NCBI GenBank assembly: GCA_032622095.1
Contig: CP136068.1
Coordinates: 127,663,989-127,727,988 of the forward strand
Direction of reading: 5' to 3'
DNA: 64,000 nt
Source of the DNA: Siphonodentalium dalli
Lineage: Eukaryota; Mollusca; Scaphopoda; Gadilida; Siphonodentaliidae
A program made the translations under genes and the position numbers. Positions 11,332-23,419 of the stretch are shown piece after piece (position 1 is the first letter of the stretch; each line of letters starts with the position of its first letter). The notes below the pieces were generated by a model. It was not told where the DNA came from. It ran no database searches and worked only from the letters and a program-made list of their open reading frames with translations.

Positions 11332-12189
11332 CGAGAGATGTTACTCAGCCTTACATCGTTTAAAGGTACTCAATCCGAGAACCCCTCAATTACTATTTAT
11401 TTGGCTTCGAGGGTAAATAATATTTGATTCGAGTCGAGGAACCCACCCATCAACGCTCAGAGTGATCAGATATAAATTTTAAGTGGCCCATTAAAAGTCG
11501 ACGAGAAGACTGTCTCTAAAATCAAGTGACTTTTTTTGTGTCAGATATTTGACAAACCGGCAAAACTTCGTTGAACAAAATGTTGATAAATAACAGGTTT
11601 GGGCAATTTCATACTATATTTGACTGTGGTTAGCATTATATTTGGTTAATTAATCGATTCTGATAACTGAAGTGGCATTTCAAAAAAAAAATGTTGTTGT
11701 TGGATTCTGAATATATGGGGACCATCGAATCGGATTGAGTACCTTTAATTTTGAATTCATTGTCCCATATGGCACATGGACGATCCATTGCAACATGTGA
11801 ACCTTGACAATTAGAATTTGTTTTTGTTTTGAGCAATCGTTATGGTCATGCCCAGAATGAGAACAGCGTACATATATGGTTTCTTTTCTTTTACAATGTT
11901 CCTGACCATGACCATACCTCTGCCAGTTAAAACGTCGTGATGGATTTGGAACATAAGTACTTAAATATACCTTCATGTAACCATCCTTCAATGCTGGTGG
12001 ATGTTCGCACGAAGTGAAGGTCGGAAGATAACTATTCAAAGGAAATTGTGTCCATCAACTGTCTTTGAAAATATCCTTGGTGCCAACTCTACCAACTCAG
12101 AACAATCAGCTATATCGCGAGTTCTCAGCATAGCGCTGCAACTGTTCAATGTCTTATGCGGGGTAATAACACTGGAGGAAGAGAGCAAA

Positions 12190-13657
12190 CGTTTGTCATA
12201 TCATTAAAAAGGGAGATACTAATATGTAATCGAATTATCGTCCGATTTCATTGCTAAGCTGTCTCTCGAAAATATTTGAGAAACGCATATTTCGACATTT
12301 ATCCAAATACTTATATGAAAACAAGCTCCTAGCACATTTACAATCTGGCATCATCCCAAACGACAGTACCTTATTCCAGCTAACTCATATATACCATTAT
12401 CTTCTTTCGTCGCTAGACGAATGCAAAGCAATCAGTTACCTTTGCTGTGACATAAGCAACGCCTTCGATAAAGTTTGGCATAAGGGACTACTCTCCACTT
12501 TGTAATATGGGTGTGCGTGAAAATACATACGAACTCCTGAACAACTATTTGGAAAATCTGAAACAAAGAGTCATTTTGAAAATACCCAGTCGTCGTGGAA
12601 ATCTGGTGTCCATCAAGGGGTAAAAGCTTGCCCCTTCTATTCTTGATCGATACCAATGATATAGCTGATGACATAAGAAGCAATATCAGACATTTTGCAG
12701 ACGACACCTCCCTTTATCTAGCAATAGCAGATCCCAATTTGGCTGCTGACGTTCTGAACAAAGATATATCGAAAATACACGAATGGTCTAACAAATGGCT
12801 CGTTAAATTTATCTTAGCAATAAAGAAATTAAAGCTAACCACCATCCTCATCTCAAAATGGCAAATCCACCAATATGCGAAGTAACGATTCATAACACAT
12901 ACATGTAGGTCGAACATTCAGTTCCGATGGTAAATATAGAGACCATATCGATGATATTGAAAAACCAGCCTATAGTAGGCTGTCCCTGCCGAGGAGGCAT
13001 AAATTTAACCTTGATAGGTCACTAGAAATAATATGGCTGTCATTTATTCATCCTGTCCTGGAGTATGCCTCCTCCTAACGAAGAAGCCGATGAACTAGAA
13101 GAAATCCAATGCGAAGCATCAAGAATTGTAACTGGTGCCACAAGAAGTTGTAGAAATTAGGGCTTGCTATGAAACTGGGTGGGCGCCACTTACGAACAGA
13201 CACCGAAAAACTAAGCTAATTCAATATAAATGGTCAAACAGTCAACACCGCCTACCTATACATATGTCCCCCTATATCAGCGAGTCTAACAAATTACGAC
13301 TTCAGACCAAACGACATGAACCGTTTTTTATTTTGTAATACTGAAGGCTATAAAAAAAATCCTGTGTCTGCAGCTGCGTGTCAATTGAATGATCTGAAAC
13401 CGGAAGCAAAACAATGTGAAACAATAATGGACTTCAAATCATTTCTTAATTCTGATCATGTAGTGAGCCCCCGTTACATGGCATTTGCTTACACAAGACA
13501 AATTCAAATTGTCCATTGTCGACTACGTCTAGAGTGTTGCAACCTGACACAGTCATTTGCAAGACAATCAGTATTGTATATGTGGCGAAGTTCACACTTC
13601 TTGCACCATTGGGCAGTCTTTGGAGCCGACAGACATATGTCTCATCAACCTTCATAA
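12190..13657 (+). pseudogene. Non-LTR (jockey-like) reverse transcriptase remnant (unit B)
   Basis: Upstream codons read IIKKGDTNM, then a stop, then SNYRPISLLSCLSKIFEK and HLSKYLYENKLLAHLQSG. Motif A is DISNAFDKVWHKG. A frameshift at about 12500 interrupts it. The catalytic FADD motif follows at 12694-12705 (HFADDTSLYL), then DISKIHEWSNKWLVKF. C-terminal pieces resemble LINE ORF2 ends: EIQCEASRIVTGATR near 13110 and IQIVHCRLRLECC near 13500. No endonuclease domain is present upstream, so the copy is 5' truncated as well as frameshifted. Unit A holds the same element, and block Y keeps only its C-terminus (37008-37430). Confidence 0.85.
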
Positions 13658-13659
13658 TT

Positions 13660-16075
13660 TGCAAACAAAAACACTCTTAGAAAGTTCTAAATATATTCAA
13701 ACACATTGAGATATTCAATTATGTTAAAAAATATATAGAATTAACTGGCAGATTCAAGCGATATTATGCACAGACCTGAGTTATTTTTATCTAGGCTACA
13801 TGCGGTACATAACTAAAATTTAAATCAACAACTAAAATCGGTGTTCAAATTCTGTGTAATTTCCCAAAGCACCCTGCCAAAATCGGGTTTGATTGGAGGG
13901 GGTGGGGCTACCAGGCTCACTCATTATAATCACTATAATTATTTAATTGAGCTCTTTACATCCATATACATTGAATTGTATATTTTATTTTTGTCTGTAC
14001 GAAACGGTTATCATCCAATAGTATATGTGTACAAATGAGATGGCTGAAGATAAGCACTATACTTACTGACTAATTCTTATATAACCAATATTCCATCATC
14101 ATACCGTTTTATGGTGCCCATATTCAGATTGAGCACCATAAAACAATATTATATGTGTACAAAGGAGATGGCTTAAGATAAGCACTATGCTTACTGCCAA
14201 ATCATTTTATAACCAACATTCCATCATCATACCGTGAAATGGGTACAATAGTTTGGTTAAATAAAACATGTTTAAACTAATCAACACTGGTGTTTTTGCA
14301 ATATTTGTTAGTTGCATAAAAGCGCCATATTGAATTATTCTTGAACATTCAATCAGAAGAGAGACACTTAGTAGCACAGTCCTCATGGGTTTAGACTACT
14401 GTAATTGTCCGACTATGATTTATAGCGTTTTATCAATGACAAACACAGAAGATCAAAAACACGAACCACATACTGAGGATAAACCTCAGCATCAGTGGAA
14501 CTTGTCGAGTTATTCTTACGTTTTTGTTTGTGAAAAGGAAATAATCAACAACTTGCCCAGCAGCCGCCTTGGACTACTTTCGAATTATGGTCGGACCAAT
14601 GAATGGTACACAGCTGAAGCGGCGACCCATTTAGCCACTGCATTTATCAGCTTCCTGCTACGGCCCCACAGTAAGACAGGCGTGAACATTACAAGATTGA
14701 AACATTTAACACTCAATACAACGAAAAGCGAAGAGACATGACACTAAAGAAACAACATACGCGTACCTGCAAAACAACACACAACTGGACACCAGGAACA
14801 AAATACAAAATATGACAGAAAGTTAATTTAATCTGAAACACTGTGGAGAGGAGTCGTCAGCCGATTGATTGAGCCGAGTCAACTAGAATCTTCTCAGCCT
14901 GTTCTCCCGACAACCCGCACATTATCTGCTTATAATAATTTTATGTAGATAATCTGCTTAGAATCGCATCATTTCGAGTTGATAATGTGCTGAAAATGAG
15001 AGCGTTTTAGTCACATTATCGTCTCATAATGAGGCGATTCTAAACAGATTATGTGTGAACGATGACACAAAATGAGCCAACACGACTTTCCATGTGTACA
15101 CTCTTTAACATGTGATTTCATTTGTGGCCTGCGCCATAAAACGAAAGAACGGACATGACACCATTATCTGATTATTTCAGAATCAAATAATTACATTATG
15201 TACCTATTTATATTTATAGGTCTAATATATGCGTATTTGATCCAGGATATGTTGATCATCCGTCTTGAAGAGATGTACACGTGGGACCAAATAGGGATGA
15301 AGAGCTAAGCGGCATTCGCAGGTCGATGCCTCCCGTGACACGGTTGACCTAGTATATCCATGACTCCTACACCACACCTCTCGAGATGCACCACATGACA
15401 AACAGGGTGCCACATTAGGGGATTCTTACCCATCGCAGTGGGGCGATTTCTGCCCAGACCCACACGGGGTGAAACAAATGGAAAATAGCTGTGACCATGG
15501 AAGTATTTTTCAGAACATATAAAGACGGCATACTAATTCGTGTATTTGTCAACCTATGTTATACCTCCTTCCAAATTACGTTGATACAAAATTTGGAAGC
15601 GACAACCAGTCTTTCACAGTATTTAATGAATTGACAGCTTATTAACGCCACCGGTGTGTACTGTTGCCAGTGTTGGGCAAATATTAGAAACCTGTGGACC
15701 TGTGGGGACTTTATAAATAGACAATTGTTTTTTTCCGGTTATTTTGGGACGCGTTAAAGTTGTACTGCGACCCCGAGACCGGGAAAAAGCTGTAGTTGGA
15801 ATGTCCAAGTTCGTGAAAGTTCTATTGACTATGCCGATGATTTGAGAAGCTTTATTGTTTTAGGATATTGTAGAAAGGCTAATCTGGCCGTGTCAAATTG
15901 AGCTATAGCGTTGGGATATCTCGCAGGACAACACATTTCGGGTTTTTGTGAGGTGTGTATTCGTTAGATGTCTTAAAGTTGCAGTATGTAACTATTATGA
16001 CCGCGTTAATTGCGTTCGATGTTTAGGTATGAACAATGGCTGGGCCATGCACACTTCAAGATTTTTTGGCGGGAA
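13660..16075. other. Noncoding part of unit B
   Basis: The largest open frame here (14385-14741, plus) is disrupted in the block Y paralogue near 38080-38360 and largely deleted in unit A, so it is not called as a gene. The 15480-15660 part (TGGCTGTGACCATGGAAGTA) is a dispersed motif also found near 820, 10390, 33650 and 40610. Confidence 0.6.
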
Positions 16076-16239
16076 CCCAAATTTTTATCCGCATTTAGAA
16101 GCTTTCTGGTGTGGCGAATAAGAAACATGCAGTAATAAGCCGTAGTTGTTTGTAATAATTCGAAGGATTAGTTGTTTTAACGGAATTCTGAGGCGGTGAA
16201 TTCATGTAACCAATATATTTTATATTATAATTTATATTT

Positions 16240-16422
16240 ATGGCTAATAATATGATCTTGAGGGCGTTACCATTTCTGATTATGGGTTTCTTGTCATTAG
16301 ATTATACGATGTCACATGACGCCGAAGCTGGTTCTACACACATTTATGGTAATCTGATTTGTGTATTTGATTTGGTTGGGTCTTCGCAATTCCTGTGTGT
16401 CACGAATGCCATTGATTGTTAA
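16240..16422 (+). other. Repeated leader-like short ORF, copy 1
   Basis: A 60-codon frame begins MANNMILRALPFLIMGFLS, which is hydrophobic like a signal peptide, and continues with a polar stretch containing two cysteines. Block Y has a divergent copy at 42280-42456 whose frame shifts near the end. Inverted partial copies lie at 22229-22306 and 24365-24440, and a direct one at 59523-59571. No splice partner is visible. It could be a relic first exon carried by the duplication or chance in a repeat. Confidence 0.25.
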
Positions 16423-16829
16423 TATTTCTCATGTTTTATTCACCTGTTAAAGGAACTCAAGGCCTTTGATGTGGGTAAATGTGCAAAAATTAATAAATTT
16501 TTTTAAACATCACCACCAAGACGTACACGGATAAATAGATGAACTGTCTATTTATTATTGACAGCTCTCCAATAACGAAATATTGCGCGTTGAAACCATT
16601 TTTATGTAAACAGAACTGTTACAGTGATTTGTCAATAAACGTCGCTAATCGTGTAGAAATTCAAATATTTTAGACTAAATATGATTATCAGAATATCTTT
16701 AAATGCTTTGACATTTCCCAATGTTAACCGTCAAGTTTTAATTAAACGGGCATGGCTTATTCGAACCTTCCAATTTTTTTTCTACGTAATTTGGAGCGAC
16801 GGATAATTATAGGTTGATAAATAAACGAA

Positions 16830-17190
16830 CTATTGATATGCCGGCTTCATATGCTTTGAAAAACACTTGCCAAAGTCACAGCCATTTTTCAGCCGTTTTA
16901 AACTTTTCGCCAGAAGTCAGACAAACGCTCTTTATTGCTACCATATCAGGAATAGACTATAACAGAACGCTCTTTTCTGTTCCATGTCGCGCAAATGGCG
17001 GTGTTTTGTTTGGGACCCAAACACCGTATTCACAGTTGTATATTTCATTACTTCAATGCGTCTTTTTTGGTAACAAAATGCTCGTAGAAAGGTAGTTCAG
17101 ACATTTATCGACCTATTTCGATACTGAGAAAAATTCAAAAGCCAATAATATTATGTGTATTTTGGAGCGCAAACCGCCATGTGGCTTTAA
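16830..17190 (-). repeat. Dispersed repeat family P, inverted copy
   Basis: Reverse complement of the family at 3780-4060. It contains AATAGACTATAACAGAACGC and, near its end, GGAGCGCAAACCGCCATGTG. The plus-strand open frame at 16814-17095 is antisense to the family and is not conserved. Confidence 0.65.
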
Positions 17191-18660
17191 ACTTTTGCAT
17201 TATACTGGACTAATTGGACTTTGGTATTGTTAATGCCGCTCTAACAGTAAAGTTTACATAACAATTGTTTCGATATGAGAAATATCGTTATTGGAGAGTA
17301 ATTGATAATGAAAATAACAAATTCGATATATTTGTACATGTGCATGTGTTTATAAATAGGCGCTCTCTCGGCCTGTCCATAAATCTAAGATTATTATTAT
17401 TATTTGCATCTTCTGGAAGTGTTATTTATATATAAATTTGTACGCAAATAAATTGTCTGAGGCAGGTCGGGAGGCGTCCTTATTGTGTTCTCTAATGCTG
17501 TATATAACAGTTTGAGAATAAAATATTATCAGTTACATGTACTCGTTGATATTTGTTTTACAGACTTTTTATAAATTTTATGTTAGTCCGCATGAATCAA
17601 CTTCGAAGGACTTGAGTCCAATTAAAAGGAAAGGCCTAGATATTTTCAGTAATTTACATTGTGTCTGATATAAGATGGTCAGTTTAAATGTTTTCTTAAC
17701 CCTTTCAATATTAAATATTCATTGATGAGTAGTTACCCATTAGGAAATGTTCAGGTAATAAGTTGAACAAACGATAATAGCTTGTCGATCTTATTACCCG
17801 AACATTTCCCTCCAATTAATGACTCTACCTGTGATTGTATTACTGTCGTCTGCTTTATTATTTGCTGAAAATGTCTCCAGAGGAATAATTTATCAGTCCA
17901 AAGTATACTTCATAACTGGGTGGAAGAATCCATTTAGTATAGAAATGGTCAATGAACACACCATTTAAATGGCTATATATGGTATTAAATATTATGCTGA
18001 GGGTGCATAATGTCAGACAGTATGAAATGTCATCAATTAGTTTTGAACTACATTGCTGATATTGATACTAATCCAACCCAATAGCGCTACTACATTGCCC
18101 CGATAATATATTATATATTTCCGAAATTTTACGACGAAAGTCCATGATTTGTCAACAAAATATTTCAGTCTAAATTACTTTTTAACAACAAGATTGCTTA
18201 TTGGCATTGAGTCTTCGATGAAAACACCGATCCATGGCTGTTAATTCGACCGCCTTGATTTCGACAATTTTAGGTAGGTATATTTGTTAGCCGAATAACA
18301 AAACATTCGGTCAAATCAAGGACAAATCAAGGAGTTCCACCAAATTGATACCCAATCTTCTCCATGATAACGAGGAATCTAATCGTTTGATTTAAAGACG
18401 CCAGTATATTTTAAAGACTATAGTAATTTTTTCGTTATTTCTATGGTACTCGTATATCAGGTTTATATCACAATATAAAATACAAGGAAAATTGTCGGGT
18501 CAGGATGCCTCGAATGAACAGCCACCCAAAAAATTACCGACATCAAAATAAATTGCTTCAAGTCGCCGCTAATGATAAATGGCTGAATGGATTCGAATGA
18601 GGAACAAAGTGACAAACCGTTTAACAAATTGACCCGGGCAATGTCCTGAGGAATACAGCA
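17191..18660. other. Noncoding end of block X
   Basis: This matches 42800-46690 of block Y but lacks Y's three insertions, so it preserves empty sites: 17889-17890 for the TA MITE and the A-T junction 18106/18107 for the Helitron pair. A small hairpin (GGAAATGTTCAGGTAATAAG with its mirror) lies at 17749-17812. Confidence 0.75.
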
Positions 18661-19435
18661 CGTAGTCGTTACCGCATAGACACCGATTCATATAGGGCAT
18701 TCATATTGTCAGCTAGCTTAAACAGATACACAGAAGAAAGCATTAAAAGTATATTCACCTTTCTGTTTAAGAGATACATATATTTTTGAAAAATGAGGGA
18801 CCTTGAACCGTCACAGGATGGCATGATGAATGGGTCGTGTATTATAACACAACTGAGTCTGTCCGACATTTTCCACATAAAAGATACAATTTGTCAAGAG
18901 AGATTGAAATGTATAATCATCTGTTAAAATAGTGGTCACACTATAGCTATGCAGTCAAATGTAGTTTTTCTGAGGTAAAAGAATACAATCAGTAGCACAT
19001 GTCTTTTTAGGGTAATCCAATACTGGCATCTGACAAGTGTATACATCTGCCCGATACAGTGGATTTCTTTCGTGTTTTATAACAGACCCATCGCCTAACA
19101 TAAACACTTACAATCTCGCTCTGTGTCGGTCACATCTATCTGATATAATAGCAACATTTCTTTGATAACTGATAATATGTAGTGATTATAACACCATGAA
19201 CAGAGGAACACCTCCATTGGCATTTCTTTAAAACATCTGTATCTTCGTGGAGATAACCAGGTGTTCTCAAAATCTTAGTTTTACCTACTATATTGATTTA
19301 TATATCTCCATGTAAAACCAAGTTGTCGTCTTTTATTATTGTGAAGTAATGTGTTTATGATGTTCATGTTTTTATCCACATAAAACATAATTAAAAAAAC
19401 AAACAAACGTCAATTGAAATGAACTGTCGCAATGC
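18661..19435. other. Noncoding, nothing recognised
   Basis: Outside the X/Y duplication. No repeat partner or coding frame with support was found. Confidence 0.45.
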
Positions 19436-19441
19436 TTTATT
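19436..19441 (-). promoter_or_regulatory. Candidate polyadenylation signal AATAAA
   Basis: Minus-strand AATAAA about 110 bases downstream of the stop codon of the terminal exon at 19549-19729. That is a normal distance for a short 3' untranslated region. Confidence 0.45.
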
Positions 19442-19548
19442 ATATCCATGTATACATATAGTGTAAATAAAGAAATAAAAAAAATGTATCGGCGTTTATA
19501 TAAAAATCACAGAATGACAGATAATATCACATAGTCTGAGGTCATGGG

Positions 19549-19729
19549 TCAACCTCGACGAAAGCAATTGAACCAACTGCATGAACATCTTTGTGGGAGA
19601 CTTCGAGTGATCCTGGTGAATGTATTGCCATTCAGATGAGGACAGTGTGCATAGAAGCTTTTCTTTGCGTAGCCCGATTTCACACATCGGCCAAAGCGGA
19701 AGTTGTTGAAAAAGGAACCACATCTTCTC
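19549..19729 (-). CDS. Terminal exon of a candidate secreted Cys-rich cationic peptide precursor
   Basis: Seen: a minus-strand splice acceptor TTTTTAATTACAG ends at 19730. The exon starts with one base that completes a codon, then encodes 59 residues to a TGA at 19549-19551. It begins Arg-Arg-Cys, has six cysteines spaced C-x11-C-x13-C-x18-C-x-C-x4-C, nine Arg, three Lys and no Asp or Glu, and ends FRRG. The upstream exon at 26973-27181 ends in the matching phase and encodes a leader and an acidic pro-region. Known: many animal host-defence peptides have an acidic pro-region, a dibasic cleavage site and a cationic disulfide-rich mature part. Inferred: this is such a peptide. The spacing does not fit big defensins, macins or Kunitz domains that I know. 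A neuropeptide or cytokine-like ligand is the alternative. A 7.2 kb repeat-filled intron would separate the two exons. Confidence 0.55.
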
Positions 19730-19741
19730 CTGTAATTAAAA

Positions 19742-20412
19742 ACAACATGTGATTACTCCTAACTGCTATACCGCAACGTATTAGCGTTATATAGAAGTGT
19801 TATAACAGTTCATCCAATGTGAGTCGCTCTTTTCCGTTTGTGATTTATGTAGACCAACAGAGGCAGTTGCAACACAACCTTTCCATTCACCCACCCCGAT
19901 CGAAAATGGGCGACGTCCGTAGCTGTACGAAAATGACAGAATGTTTATTCTCGACTCCTTTACCGATTTCGGCCAATCAACAGATGTTGCAGGGTGGCCC
20001 TAATGACACACATGCCATTGTCACACACAACTGAAAATTCCAATAAGAAGAGGTTGACTCGCATTGAAATACCGTTAATCTATTATAGCAGTTTAGCATA
20101 TCATAATTTGATTACGCTAATATGTTGCGATAAAATACGCCGCAGACGTAAAAACTAGTAAAACAATAGGAAGGTTTAGATTGAAATACTTCTTCGCCCC
20201 TCAAGCATTACTTGTATAGTGGGGTCCCTCAAGGTTTGAATCGTGACTTTAGTGACAAAAGCATGGAACCCCAAACACATGTTGCTTTGTTATAGGGGGA
20301 CTGTTTGAGCTTTGTGTTTGAAGAAGTAATGTTAAATCATTAGTGGTCCATCAAACGGAAAATTACTTTGTTTTTATTTGACAGCCAAACGACTTCAGCA
20401 TTCCCGGAGAAC
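19742..20412. other. Intronic or intergenic, nothing recognised
   Basis: Lies inside the proposed 7.2 kb intron of the minus-strand peptide gene. Includes a 71-codon plus-strand frame at 19819-20034 with no supporting features. Confidence 0.4.
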
Positions 20413-20938
20413 ATGGACGCAGGTGGTGTCAACAAACTCATGGTCATATTGGCAATCTATATTCAATTCAATATGACAGTGTCTGTAAACCCTATTCAGT
20501 CGAGGGATATGTCTATTCGCCTAATAGAAAATGGTGACTGGACTGGAGGTAAACATGGCGGGTAGTCTCCCGAGGAGTAATCAGAGGGAGATATCTGTTG
20601 CTTGGGGAGATAATCCGCATTTGCCCTGCCAATTCTCCCCGCTGACCAAGGTCCGAATTGTGTTTAGCCCAATTGCTGTAGTATAGATACGGAATGTATC
20701 GATGAGCGATTCATATACAAAACAAAACAACTCACTGTCTGCATTCTATGTAAAGAATGTTCTGCCACTGTGCCCATGGTAACCAACACCAACCGCGCAG
20801 GTGGTATACTCCGTAGATAACGTATTCTTTCTTCGGACAGGTGCGTGGTCGTCTTATCATGAATTTATCTCCAACATTTCTGGAAACGAAGATGAATTAA
20901 ATATATTGCTTTATAGACTCCTTATAAGGATATATTGA
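20413..20938 (+). CDS. Weak candidate two-exon small secreted protein
   Basis: An ATG at 20413 in good context (GAACATGG) opens 45 codons starting MDAGGVNKLMVILAIYI, which could be a signal peptide. They end before a possible donor GGAG|GTAAAC at 20549. A good acceptor TTCTTTCTTCGGACAG ends at 20840, and the following 31 codons stay open in the matching phase to a TGA at 20936-20938. The intron would be 292 bases. Nothing in the product is recognised, and it would sit in the intron of the minus-strand peptide gene. Phase agreement and two plausible splice sites are the only support, so chance is quite possible. Confidence 0.2.
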
Positions 20939-21017
20939 ATATAATACATTACCATATACATATATATTATTATGCGTATAACTGATATGGGATTCATCAA
21001 AATGAAATAAATACTAA

Positions 21018-21335
21018 TTAGTGTTACGTTATTTCAGTAAGCTTACTTACAAAATGGCTCTTTTTTTTGAAAATTTAAATTTGCTTCCGGGTTTATAAAA
21101 CTTATTTTTTTTTAATAAATACGAGATATATAAGTAGAATATATATAGTATACATCATTACAAGCGGAATTGTTTACTGACCCATCCAAACGAATTTAAT
21201 CACGGCACGTGACGGCCTCGTATCTCTCGTATTTATTGAAAACATGAGTTTCATAGACCCGGAAGCAAATTTAAATTTTCCAAAATGAGCCATTTTGTAA
21301 GTAAGCTGAAATGACATAACACTAATTTGTCATTG
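21018..21335. mobile_element. Foldback MITE of about 320 bp
   Basis: Left arm (GTGTTACGTTATTTCAG, then AAAATGGCTC and a GAAAATTTAAATTTGCTTCC block) is mirrored by the right arm ending GCTGAAATGACATAACAC. Arms are about 100 bases. Both ends sit in ACTAATTAGTG / CACTAATT context. The middle carries GTTTACTGACCCATCCAAAC. A second partial copy in the opposite orientation is at 21520-21720. Confidence 0.78.
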
Positions 21336-21519
21336 GCCAAATATAAATAAAATATATAACGAACGAATAATATATCGAAGAAATAATGTATATACACTCT
21401 AAATATTTATGAAGTTACATTCTTGTCCATATGTATGTTTTCAAATCGGCATTCGTGTTAATTCAATTTTTGTATATTTATTTCATTTTTATAAATATAT
21501 ATTATAAATAGTACTCACA

Positions 21520-21720
21520 GTAGACTCGCACAAAATGGCTGGTTTTTGGAAAATTTAAAGTTGCTTCCGGGTTTATGAAACTGATTTTTACAATAAATAC
21601 GAGAGATACGATGCCGTGTGGTGTGGTTGGTTTGGGTGGGTCAGTAAACAATACCGCTTCTAATGATGTATAATATATATATTCTACATATCGTTCAGTG
21701 TTTTTGAAGCGCAAGTCGGT
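21520..21720. mobile_element. Partial copy of the 21018 foldback MITE, inverted
   Basis: Shares GCTTCCGGGTTTATGAAACT, AATAAATACGAGAGATACGA and GGGTGGGTCAGTAAACAAT with the reverse complement of 21018-21335. The outer end at the right is lost. Confidence 0.75.
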
Positions 21721-22228
21721 GTAACTCTTTGACACAGTTTAGCGGACACCATCCCGAACGAATGATTTTAACAGCCGGTTTCGTCAGACCTGTGCTCATA
21801 ACCGGAGTTTTTCAGAACCAATTTATACACGGGATACATCAAATTGAAGAGTAATAACATATATTTCTACCTATGAGGTATGTATGTAACACATATTATT
21901 TTTGTGTATTTTGAACCTGTTTATGGACTGTTTATTGGCCCGGCCAAGTTGGATACCTTTCTATAGGATTAAGTATTATTGAGGGTGGGGTCAATTTTTG
22001 TTATGGGGACATGTGGTTGAGTCTAAGTGAAGCCCTAACCGTCTCCTAGCAACGCAACCGCTATATTACTTAGTAAACGCTATATTACGTACGCTGGTAG
22101 AGCTGCAGGTTTCTTTGCAGCTGTCTGTGTTTTGGATTTCATTTGGTTGAGACTTGTTAATATTTTAGAATTCGATCTCTGCTGGACCATGGAGTTCATC
22201 TTCTTCCTACAAACAGAAAACAATGTGC

Positions 22229-22306
22229 AACAAGAAAACCATAGTCAGAAATGGTAACGCCACCAAGATCATATTATTAGCCATAAATATAAATTATAAT
22301 ACAATT
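22229..22306 (-). repeat. Inverted fragment of block X (leader-like segment)
   Basis: Reverse complement of about 16225-16300. Homology stops at ACAAGAAAACC, the same point where the copies at 24365 and 59571 stop. Confidence 0.7.
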
Positions 22307-22429
22307 ATTCTATAAACTAGCTTTCAAATTTTATGTGGGAAATTTGCATACTTCTATATTTCAAGTTTTCCCGTTTCTCGTGTTATACATTACTTTCTTC
22401 AAACTGTCTTCTTTATTACACAAGCTGAT

Positions 22430-22980
22430 GGGCCTGACTTCGTCCGGGATGTTTCCCATCTGATTTCCGGCGAAAGGCGCGATTTGACCTTCAATTGACT
22501 ATTTCGAAAGTCAATTAGGTCAGGTCAGGGTCATGATTTGACCCGTCCAAAACACCCCCACCCGGAGAAAAGTACCACTAGGTATCAAATTTCGTCGAAA
22601 TCCGTCCGTTTTACCCCACTTGACCTTTAATTAACAATTTTGAAGGTCAAGGTAAGGTCGGAGTCATGATTTGACCCGTCCAAAACACTCCCCCGACAAA
22701 AGTACCCATAGGTATCAAATTTCGTCGAAATCCATCCGTTTTACCCGATTTGACCTGTGATTGACCACATTGAAGGTCAAGGTCACGCCGATGTCACGAT
22801 TTGACCCGTTCAAAACACTCCCCGGACAAAAGTATCCCTAGGTATCAAATTTCGCCGAATTGGCAGTTTTAAAGGTCAAGGTCAGGTCGGGCTCACGATT
22901 TCACCCGTCCAAAACACTTCCCGGACACAAATACCCATAAGTATCAAATTACGTTGAAATCTATGGAAAGCCGAAGAGGA
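22430..22980 (-). repeat. Satellite-like tandem array, Helitron 3'-region monomers
   Basis: About four monomers of roughly 115-125 bases, each with GATTTGACCCGTCCAAAACA and GGTATCAAATTTCGTCGAAA. Near the left edge GACTTCGTCCGGG matches the terminal stem of the Helitron-like elements at 44280-46410, in reverse orientation. The terminal CTAG is not preserved. This looks like a degenerate, expanded 3' end of the same family. Confidence 0.75.
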
Positions 22981-23419
22981 CATGTTAGTTGCTAATTGCT
23001 AGATATTCGACGCACGACTTGTCGCGGTATTTTAAAGGTGTTTCAAACTAGGAGATAGAAGGATTCTGCGTTTCAAATGGTGATGAATTATAGTAATTTA
23101 TTCAAATTTTATGGCATAAATTGTTATTAAAACCGTATATACTATAACAAAAATTAATGACTCGAAAATTAAGTGGGCCTTTAAACAAAGTCACAATTGC
23201 AGTTAGGCTCATCTCATACTCGTTTAATCAGCGATATTCTGCTGCGCAGTTTGTTATAGTTCACAGTATTCATTGAGCGTTATAGCCCCACTGTTATAAT
23301 TCGCCTTTAGCAGGCGTACTCTTGCCTCAGATTATTGAGATATTAGGTCACACGTAATGACATTAAATCGCATGGAAACATAGCAATTGTGTGGGCTGCT
23401 TGGCGTGAATATTTAATGA

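Larger units (their letters stand above)
10976..16075 (+). repeat. Tandem duplication unit B
   Basis: Direct repeat of unit A. It starts inside the left hairpin of a truncated TA MITE and ends at the same TATGAACAATGGCTGGGCC motif near 16030. It keeps the LINE fragment without the insertion seen in A, and keeps about 420 bp that A lost. Confidence 0.8.
2370..18660 (+). repeat. Segmental duplication block X
   Basis: Long patches of this block reappear in the same order at 34530-46920 (block Y). Examples: 2833-3250 matches 34560-34900, 3660-4170 matches 36500-36992, 13230-16440 matches 37008-42480 in patches, and 16440-18660 matches 42480-46690. X has extra material at about 4.2-13.2 kb, including a LINE and a tandem duplication. 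Y has its own insertions. Divergence is visible throughout, so the duplication is old. Confidence 0.75.

Noticed and set aside
14385-14741. 118-codon plus-strand frame in unit B
   Set aside because: The paralogue near 38080-38360 is frame-disrupted and unit A has deleted most of it; no domain is recognisable.
16814-17095. 93-codon plus-strand frame
   Set aside because: Antisense to dispersed repeat family P and not conserved in other copies.
22080-22205. Lys/Gln-rich stretch after an acceptor-like TTTTCTGTTTGTAG on the minus strand
   Set aside because: Open for about 40 codons, but its only donor is out of phase with the 19729 exon.
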